Source: Pseudomonas sp. p1(2021b) (GTDB taxonomy: Bacteria; Pseudomonadota; Gammaproteobacteria; Pseudomonadales; Pseudomonadaceae). Taken from it: DNA of 64,000 bases. The stretch is from assembly GCF_020151015.1 (NCBI RefSeq), contig NZ_CP083746.1:4804501-4868500 (forward strand), read 5' to 3'. Below are positions 58,748 to 64,000 of the stretch, piece by piece. Every line of letters starts with the position of its first letter. Position 1 is the stretch's first letter. A program made the translations under genes and the position numbers. The notes under the pieces are model-generated. The model did no database searches and was not told the DNA's origin. It was given only the letters and a program-made list of their open reading frames with translations.

Positions 58748-59560
58748 TCAGCGCTGGCAGCGCGGGCAATACACGCTCGCCCGCTGCCCCAACTTCACTT
58801 CCCGCAATGTCGTGCCGCAGACCTTGCACGGCTGCCCGCCTCGCCCGTAGACGAACAGCTCCTGCTGGAAGTACCCCGGCTGCCCATCGCCGCCGATGAA
58901 GTCGCGCAGCGTGGTACCGCCCTGCTCGATCGCCGCGGCCAGCACCCGCTTGATCTCGATCGCCAGCTTCAGGTAGCGCGCCCGGGAAATCCCCCCGGCT
59001 TCGCGTCGTGGGTCGATGCCAGCCGCGAACAGCGCCTCGGTGGCGTAGATGTTGCCCACGCCCACCACCACGGCGTTGTCCATGATGAACGGCTTGACCG
59101 CCATGGACCGCCCGCGGGACAACTGGAACAAGCGCTCGCCATCGAACAGGTCGGTCAGCGGCTCCGGCCCCAGGCGCACCAGCAGTTCATGGTTGAGCGG
59201 GTCCAGGCTCCACAGCATGGCACCGAAACGGCGCGGGTCGGTGTAGCGCAGCGCCAGCCCCGATTCCAGCTCGATATCCACATGTTCATGCTTACCCACG
59301 GGCAGGCCCTGCTCCACCAGGCGCAGGTTGCCCGACATGCCCAGGTGGCTGATCAGGGTGCCCACCTCGGCATTGATCAACAGGTATTTGGCCCGCCGCT
59401 GCACGGTGACGATGCGCTGCCCGGACAGGCGGATGTCCAGGTCTTCGGGGATCGGCCAGCGCAGGCGCCGGTCGCGTACCAGCACGCGGCTGACCCGCTG
59501 GCCTTCCAGGTACGGCGCGATGCCGCGCCGGGTGGTCTCGACTTCAGGTAGTTCCGGCAT
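58748..59560 (-). CDS. mutM: Formamidopyrimidine-DNA glycosylase
   Basis: Base-excision repair enzyme removing 8-oxoguanine and cutting the strand. It has 270 residues. The mature N-terminus [12 protein letters not shown] gives catalytic Pro2 and Glu3. [20 protein letters not shown] contains the conserved Lys region and H2TH part, and [18 protein letters not shown] follows. The C-terminal zinc finger is [20 protein letters not shown] followed by CPRCQR. The start at 59560 is fixed by MPELPEVE. It follows the HDOD gene after 4 bases. Confidence 0.97.
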   Translation of the reverse strand: MPELPEVETTRRGIAPYLEGQRVSRVLVRDRRLRWPIPEDLDIRLSGQRIVTVQRRAKYLLINAEVGTLISHLGMSGNLRLVEQGLPVGKHEHVDIELESGLALRYTDPRRFGAMLWSLDPLNHELLVRLGPEPLTDLFDGERLFQLSRGRSMAVKPFIMDNAVVVGVGNIYATEALFAAGIDPRREAGGISRARYLKLAIEIKRVLAAAIEQGGTTLRDFIGGDGQPGYFQQELFVYGRGGQPCKVCGTTLREVKLGQRASVYCPRCQR

Positions 59561-59564
59561 GGTG

Positions 59565-60431
59565 TCAGTGCCCGCCCAATTCGCGAATGGTTTGCTTGAG
59601 GTGTTCGAAGTCGTACTCCGACAGACCGATGTAATCGAGCACCAGCGGGCCGACCACGTCCCACTCGTGGTCCTGGGCCTGGTTGCCCAGCACCCGGTGG
59701 GATGCACAGATATGCTCGGCCATCTTCAGCACCGCCAGCAGGTTCTTGAGCTGGGTGTTGCGCGAAGATTCGTCGCGGAAGATCGCCAAGGCGTTGTGAT
59801 GGTTGGCGATCGCCGAGCTGATGTGCTCCGGCAGGCGCCAGGACTTGGCGGTGAAGTAGCCCACCACCGCATGGTTGGTGTTGAAGGTGCGGTTTTCCGT
59901 GTCCACCACCCGCGTGTCCATGCCGGCATTGGCGTAGGACGCCTCCAGCACCTCCATATAGTCGGGGAAGCGCTTGAGCATCAACGGCACGCCGCAATCG
60001 TGGAACAGGCCCAGGGTGTAGGCCTCGTCCACCGCCTGGATGCCGGTGCGCTTGGCCAGGGTCAGGCAGGTCATGGCCACGTCCTGGGCGGTGTCCCAGA
60101 AACGGTTGAGGGTGACGATGGTTTCGTCGCTCATCTCGCCCTTGATCGACTGGGCATTGATAAGGTTGATGATCGAGCGGCTGCCCAGCAGGTTCACTGC
60201 ACGCTGGATCGAGCCGATCTTGTTGGCCAGGCCGAAGTGCGGCGAGTTCACCAGCTTGAGCAAGGCACCGGACAAGCCCGGGTCCTGGGCGATCAGCCGG
60301 GCGATGGTTTCCAGGTCAGGGTCGGGCATGTACTGCTCGAACTGCAGGTCGACCATGATCTGCGGCTGCGGTGGAATGCTGATCCCTTGCAGGGCTTGCT
60401 GGATCTGTTCGGGGCTGAGTTCCTGGGACAT
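59565..60431 (-). CDS. HDOD domain protein
   Basis: Putative signalling protein with an HD-related output domain. It has 288 residues. The HDOD region covers most of the protein (LPPQPQIM-like start, then [40 protein letters not shown] and [20 protein letters not shown]). The true HD metal pair is only partly present (FHDCG), so catalysis is uncertain. The start [11 protein letters not shown] at 60431 is preferred to an ATG three codons upstream. It appears co-transcribed with mutM. Confidence 0.88.
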   Translation of the reverse strand: MSQELSPEQIQQALQGISIPPQPQIMVDLQFEQYMPDPDLETIARLIAQDPGLSGALLKLVNSPHFGLANKIGSIQRAVNLLGSRSIINLINAQSIKGEMSDETIVTLNRFWDTAQDVAMTCLTLAKRTGIQAVDEAYTLGLFHDCGVPLMLKRFPDYMEVLEASYANAGMDTRVVDTENRTFNTNHAVVGYFTAKSWRLPEHISSAIANHHNALAIFRDESSRNTQLKNLLAVLKMAEHICASHRVLGNQAQDHEWDVVGPLVLDYIGLSEYDFEHLKQTIRELGGH

Positions 60432-60569
60432 GGGGCGCACACTCGGTAAGGACGGTGAATTCTACCCTCGTCCGCCCGAAGGGGCACCCACTGGCGCGAT
60501 GCGCCGGAACTTTCCCCACGCCTTGCGGGCCTCCTTTCACAGGCCCATCCCGAAAAGGAGAACATTCCC

Positions 60570-61109
60570 ATGAGCGCAACACTCAACGGCAAGCGCGTGG
60601 CTTTCCTGGTGACCGACGGTTTCGAGCAGGTAGAGCTTACCGGCCCTCGCGAGGCCTTGGAACGCAACGGCGCGGTGGTCGATATCCTGAGCGACAAAGA
60701 AGGCAGCGTACGCGGCTGGAACCATGACAAACCCGCGGACGCGTTCGCCGTCGATGCCACCTTCGAAGCGGCCAGTCTCGACCTCTACGATGCCTTGGTA
60801 CTGCCGGGCGGGGTACAGAACTCCGATACCATCCGGATCATTCCGGCAGCGCAGAAACTGGTGAAGAGCCATGACTCGGCCAACAAGCCGCTGGCGGTGA
60901 TCTGCCATGGCGCCTGGTTGCTGGTGTCGTGCGGCCTGGCGCAGGGGCGCCGGCTGACCAGCTACAAGACCTTGCAGGACGATATCCGCAACGCCGGCGG
61001 CAACTGGGTGGACGAGGAGGTGGTCGTCGACGGCAACCTGATCACCAGCCGCAAGCCCGATGATATCCCGGCGTTCAGCGAACAGCTGGTCAAGGCCCTG
61101 GCAGCCTGA
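60570..61109 (+). CDS. DJ-1/PfpI family protein (protein deglycase or protease-like)
   Basis: Stress protein of the YhbO/PfpI type. It has 179 residues. The nucleophile elbow Cys is in VICHGAWLLVSCG, paired with the upstream acid in FEQVELTGPREAL. LYDALVLPGGVQNSD and NWVDEEVVVDGNLITSRKPDD are family features. It starts MSATLNGKRVAFL with AAAAGGAG upstream. Whether it acts as deglycase or peptidase cannot be told from sequence. Single gene, divergent from the HDOD gene. Confidence 0.9.
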   Translation: MSATLNGKRVAFLVTDGFEQVELTGPREALERNGAVVDILSDKEGSVRGWNHDKPADAFAVDATFEAASLDLYDALVLPGGVQNSDTIRIIPAAQKLVKSHDSANKPLAVICHGAWLLVSCGLAQGRRLTSYKTLQDDIRNAGGNWVDEEVVVDGNLITSRKPDDIPAFSEQLVKALAA

Positions 61110-61116
61110 GCCCCCC

Positions 61117-61228
61117 GATCGCTGGCAAGCCACACAAGGCATGGCGGTGTCGCTGAAAAGAGCGCAGGACAGGTTGGAGCCGGCTTGCCGGCGATTGGGC
61201 CTTCAAGACCGTTGAAATCCCGACAGGG
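61117..61228. repeat. REP pair and degenerate module copy upstream of rlmI
   Basis: GATCGCTGGCAAGCC at 61117 faces GGAGCCGGCTTGCCGGCGAT ending at 61195. The following TTCAAGACC-GTTGAAATCCC (61202-61220) resembles the module TTTCAAGACTTGCGAAATCC of copy 2 at 52280-52299. Confidence 0.6.
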
Positions 61229-61255
61229 CCAACGCCTGCGCCGCCACCAACGCGC

Positions 61256-61261
61256 TATAAT
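61256..61261 (+). promoter_or_regulatory. Probable -10 box for rlmI
   Basis: A perfect TATAAT lies 28 bases before the rlmI ATG. The -35 region has no good match. Confidence 0.45.
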
Positions 61262-61288
61262 CCCGCTCTTTTTTCCCGGAGCGACGTC

Positions 61289-62485
61289 ATGTCCCTGCCC
61301 AGCCTTCGCCTCAAAGCCAATGCCGACCGCCGCCTGCGCGCCGGCCACCTGTGGGTCTACAGCAATGAAGTCGATGTTGCCGCGACCCCGCTGCAAGGCC
61401 TGCGCGCCGGCCAGCAGGCCGTCCTCGAGACGGCCACCGGCAAGCCGCTGGGCGTGGTGGCGGTAAGCCCCAACAACCTGATCTGCGCCCGCCTGCTGTC
61501 GCGCGACGCCAAGCTACCGCTGGACAAGTCGCTGCTGGTGCACCGCCTGAACGTCGCCCTGTCCCTGCGCGAGCGCCTGTTCGACCAGCCCTGCTACCGC
61601 CTGGTCTACGGCGACTCGGACCTGCTGCCTGGCCTGGTGGTCGATCGCTTCCATGACATCCTGGTGGTGCAGCTGGCCTCGGCCACCATGGAAGCCCACA
61701 AGGACGAGGTGATCGCCGCCCTGGTGCAGGTGCTCAAGCCCAGCGGCATCCTGTTCAAGAACGACTCCGCGGCCCGCGATGCCGAAGGCCTGGAACGCTA
61801 CGTCGAGACGGTCTACGGCGAAGTACCGGACTGGGTACCGCTGGTGGAGAACGGTGTGAAGTTCGAAGCGCCGGTGCGTGACGGCCAGAAGACCGGCTGG
61901 TTCTACGACCACCGCATGAACCGCGCGCGCCTGGCGCCGTACGTGAAGGGCAAGCGCGTGCTGGATCTGTTCAGCTACATCGGCGGCTGGGGCGTGCAGG
62001 CCGGCGCGTTCGGTGCCAGCGAAGTGTTCTGCGTGGATGCCTCGGGCTTCGCCCTCGATGGCGTGGAGCGTAACGCGGCGCTCAACGGCATCGCCGAGAA
62101 GCTGACCTGCATCGAAGGCGACGTGTTCGAGGCCCTGCGTGAACTGAAGGCGGCCGAAGAGCGCTTCGACGTGATCATCGCCGACCCACCCGCCTTCATC
62201 AAGCGCAAGAAGGACCTGAAGAATGGCGAGGCCGCCTACCGCCGCCTCAACGAACAAGCCATGCGCATGCTCACCAAGGACGGCATCCTGGTCAGCGCCT
62301 CGTGCTCGATGCACCTGCCCGAGGACGACCTGCACAACATCCTGCTGACCAGCGCCCGCCACCTGGACCGCAACCTGCAACTGCTCGAGCGCGGCGGCCA
62401 GGGCCCCGACCATCCGGTACACCCGGCCATCGCCGAGACCCGCTACATCAAGAGCATCACCTGCCGGCTGCTGCCCAATAGCTGA
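61289..62485 (+). CDS. rlmI: 23S rRNA (cytosine1962-C5)-methyltransferase RlmI
   Basis: Methylates C1962 of 23S rRNA. It has 398 residues, close to E. coli RlmI. The N-terminal PUA domain reads LRLKANADRRLRAGHLWVYS and VAVSPNNLICARLLSRDA. The Rossmann methyltransferase domain has KRVLDLFSYIGGWGVQAGAF and the FDVIIADPPAFIKRKKDLKN catalytic stretch, then LVSASCSMHL with the Cys. It starts MSLPSLRLKAN with a CGGAG ribosome site. Confidence 0.94.
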   Translation: MSLPSLRLKANADRRLRAGHLWVYSNEVDVAATPLQGLRAGQQAVLETATGKPLGVVAVSPNNLICARLLSRDAKLPLDKSLLVHRLNVALSLRERLFDQPCYRLVYGDSDLLPGLVVDRFHDILVVQLASATMEAHKDEVIAALVQVLKPSGILFKNDSAARDAEGLERYVETVYGEVPDWVPLVENGVKFEAPVRDGQKTGWFYDHRMNRARLAPYVKGKRVLDLFSYIGGWGVQAGAFGASEVFCVDASGFALDGVERNAALNGIAEKLTCIEGDVFEALRELKAAEERFDVIIADPPAFIKRKKDLKNGEAAYRRLNEQAMRMLTKDGILVSASCSMHLPEDDLHNILLTSARHLDRNLQLLERGGQGPDHPVHPAIAETRYIKSITCRLLPNS

Positions 62486-62487
62486 TG

Positions 62488-62562
62488 GCACAAGGCTGCT
62501 CCTACATACGCCAAACCCTGTAGGAGCGGCCTTGCGCCGCGAAAGGGCCGCAACGCGGCCCC
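62488..62562. repeat. REP pair between rlmI and mgtE
   Basis: GCACAAGGCTGCTCCTACA faces CTGTAGGAGCGGCCTTGCGC, followed by GGGCCGCAACGCGGCCC, in the gap of two convergent genes. Confidence 0.75.
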
Positions 62563-62570
62563 CGTTTCAC

Positions 62571-63626
62571 TCAGATATCCAACACCCGCGACGCGATCCC
62601 GAAATACACCAGCACCCCCGCCGCATCGGCGATCGAGGTCACCAACGGCCCACTGGCCGTAGCCGGGTCAAGCCTGAAACGGCTGAGCAGGAACGGCAGG
62701 CTCATGCCGATCAGGCTGCCGACCAATACGATCACCAACATGCTGCTGGCCACGATCAGGGCGATCTCCGGGCCACCGCGCAATACCCCAAGCGACGCCA
62801 CCGCCACCGCCATAGTGCCCCCCAGGGCCAACGCCACGCCGCATTCGCGCATCAGCATGCGCAACCAGTCGCGCATCACCACCTCGCCAGTGGCCAGGCC
62901 ACGGACCATCAAGGTCGCCGACTGCGCGCCGGCATTGCCACCGCTGTCCACCAGCAGCGGCAGGAAGAACACCAGGGCGATATGGGCAGCGATGGTTTCC
63001 TCGAAGGCCGCGATACCCGCGCCGGAGAACAGGTTGCCGAACACCAGCAGCACCAGCCACAGCACACGCTTGCGGTACAGCAAGCCGATGGTGGCATTCC
63101 TCAGGTTGCCGACATGGTTGGTGATCGACGCCCCCTTGTGGAAGTCCTCGGTGGCCTCGTCGACCACCACGTCGAGGGCATCGTCGTAGGTGACGATGCC
63201 CACCAGGCGCCCCTGCTCGTCCAGTACCGGCACAGCCAGCAGGTCATGCTCGCGCATCAGCCGCGCCACCTCCTCCTGGCGTGTGGCGGTGCATACGCAG
63301 ATGACCTTGCGCACCATGATCCGATCGATCGGCTGGTCGGGGGCGGCGAGAATCAGCTCGCGCAGTGACAGGGTGCCCAGCAGGTTGCGCTGCGCATCCA
63401 GGACGTAGGATTGGTAGATGGTCTCGGCATCGGCGGCTTCGCGTCGCAGCATGTCGATGGCTTGGCTGGCACTCAGGCCATCGTCCAGGCTCGAATATTC
63501 GCTGGTCATCAGCGCGCCGGCGGTGCCTTCGGGGTAATGACGGCCATCCAGCAGATGGTCGCGGCGGGCCTGGGCGGCCTGGCGCAGGTCAAGCGGGGAA
63601 ACAAGCGTATCGGTGGTGTAGTGCAT
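62571..63626 (-). CDS. mgtE: Magnesium transporter MgtE, short form
   Basis: Inner-membrane magnesium channel/transporter. It has 351 residues against about 450 for full MgtE. The N-terminal superhelical domain is nearly absent (only about 35 residues before GTAGALMTSEYSSLDDG). Two CBS domains (about 36-160, including DRIMVRKVICVCTATRQEEV and VPVLDEQGRLVGIVTYDDAL) are followed by five membrane helices with PLLVDSGGNAGAQSATLMVR and TASGPLVTSIADAAGVLVYF, the pore region. The start MHYTTDTLVS has an AGGAG upstream. Loss of the N domain may alter magnesium gating. Confidence 0.92.
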   Translation of the reverse strand: MHYTTDTLVSPLDLRQAAQARRDHLLDGRHYPEGTAGALMTSEYSSLDDGLSASQAIDMLRREAADAETIYQSYVLDAQRNLLGTLSLRELILAAPDQPIDRIMVRKVICVCTATRQEEVARLMREHDLLAVPVLDEQGRLVGIVTYDDALDVVVDEATEDFHKGASITNHVGNLRNATIGLLYRKRVLWLVLLVFGNLFSGAGIAAFEETIAAHIALVFFLPLLVDSGGNAGAQSATLMVRGLATGEVVMRDWLRMLMRECGVALALGGTMAVAVASLGVLRGGPEIALIVASSMLVIVLVGSLIGMSLPFLLSRFRLDPATASGPLVTSIADAAGVLVYFGIASRVLDI

Positions 63627-63797
63627 GAGGTTCTCCTGGCGCCGTGACAGGCGCCCGCAGACCTCAGCCAGACAGGCTCAAGCCTCCGAAAGCCCTGGCG
63701 ACGGCGCGCTCAGTGCCAGATTGCAGGTTCGTGAAGAACTGAAACTGGGAAGGTCCATTGAGGTCATGTCTCGTGAAGCCGCACATGCGGCGCCGGG
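63627..63797 (-). other. mgtE 5' leader with possible RNA structure
   Basis: About 165 bases lie between the probable promoter and the mgtE ATG. On the minus strand there is a GGCGCC-6-GGCGCC hairpin just before the AGGAG. Upstream, GCCAG/CTGGC encloses AGGCTTGAGCCT. TTCACGA occurs twice. No match to the known M-box consensus was recognised. Confidence 0.35.
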
Positions 63798-63826
63798 ATG
63801 ATAGGCCAAGCGCACAGGGGCGTCAG
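63798..63826 (-). promoter_or_regulatory. Probable mgtE promoter
   Basis: On the minus strand CTGACG (63821-63826), 17 bases, TATCAT (63798-63803). It lies about 170 bases before the mgtE start. Confidence 0.5.
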
Positions 63827-64000
63827 CGCCGCCAGAGCAGGTTTTTCAAGTTTGGGAAAGGTCCTACAAACATCGGGGAAGACGAAAACATCGCCGAACC
63901 CCAGGGCAGAGGCCGCCGACCATCCATATGCCCATTCCCTCCAGGCGCCAGCGGTGTAGAATCGACCCATTCATCGCCAGTCATCCCCGGCGGGTTTATG
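63827..64000. other. Right-edge region without a clear gene
   Basis: About 170 bases. A plus-strand TAGAAT at 63957-63962 and an ATG at 63998-64000 may be the promoter and start of a gene beyond the edge, but nothing identifies it. A 68-codon minus-strand frame here has no family likeness. Confidence 0.3.

Noticed and set aside
63764..63970. 68-codon minus-strand frame upstream of mgtE
   Set aside because: It covers the probable mgtE promoter and leader and has no family likeness.

Overview
The window is a chromosomal stretch of a Pseudomonas of the putida group. This is inferred from the high GC content, the dense short palindromic REP elements of the type GTAGGAGCGGGCTTGTCCCG, and gene order that matches known Pseudomonas synteny (gltBD-damX-aroBK-pilQPONM-ponA; yggS-proC-yggT-metXW; thiSG-trmB; rpoH-ftsXEY; rsmD; coaD-fdx-mutM). 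Almost all of it is conserved core genome. No tRNA, rRNA, CRISPR array, insertion sequence or prophage was seen.

Layout. (1) 1-5430, minus strand: an accessory block with a secreted lytic polysaccharide monooxygenase (AA10/GbpA type), a membrane cytochrome b561, and the first genes of a type II secretion system (gspC, gspD and a gspE cut by the window edge). (2) 5475-19998, minus strand: hemE, gltD, gltB, a DamX-like AAA/SPOR protein, aroB, aroK, and a reduced type IV pilus assembly operon pilM-pilN-pilO/P fusion-pilQ. (3) 20158-31742: ponA (+), malic enzyme, secreted nuclease and rpmE (-), priA, argS and a SPOR protein (+), a TM2 protein (-), and an NlpC/P60 hydrolase (+). (4) 31849-39491: pilT (-), then a long plus-strand run yggS-proC-yggT-metX-metW-DUF4426-rdgB-hemW-DUF3392. 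(5) 39883-50811: trmB, thiG, thiS, DUF423 (-); mtgA (+); ftsY-ftsE-ftsX and rpoH (-); two M16 peptidase-like genes and rsmD (+). (6) 51034-57669: a YheT-like hydrolase, a mercaptopyruvate sulfurtransferase, and a TetR regulator divergent from an aldehyde dehydrogenase/Tat lipoprotein/GMC oxidoreductase operon that matches the laoCBA-laoR long-chain alcohol oxidation system. (7) 57782-63626: coaD, ferredoxin, mutM, an HDOD protein, a PfpI/DJ-1 protein, rlmI and mgtE.

The most unusual content is the LPMO-cytochrome b561-GspCDE block, which could couple a copper oxidase, an electron carrier and its export machine. Also notable are a repeat of about 290 bp present twice (39505 and 52043) in which a 36-bp internal module lies in opposite orientation, a PilO-PilP fusion, and a possibly structured leader before an N-terminally shortened mgtE. 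All calls rest on reading the sequence and on family knowledge; no database search was run.
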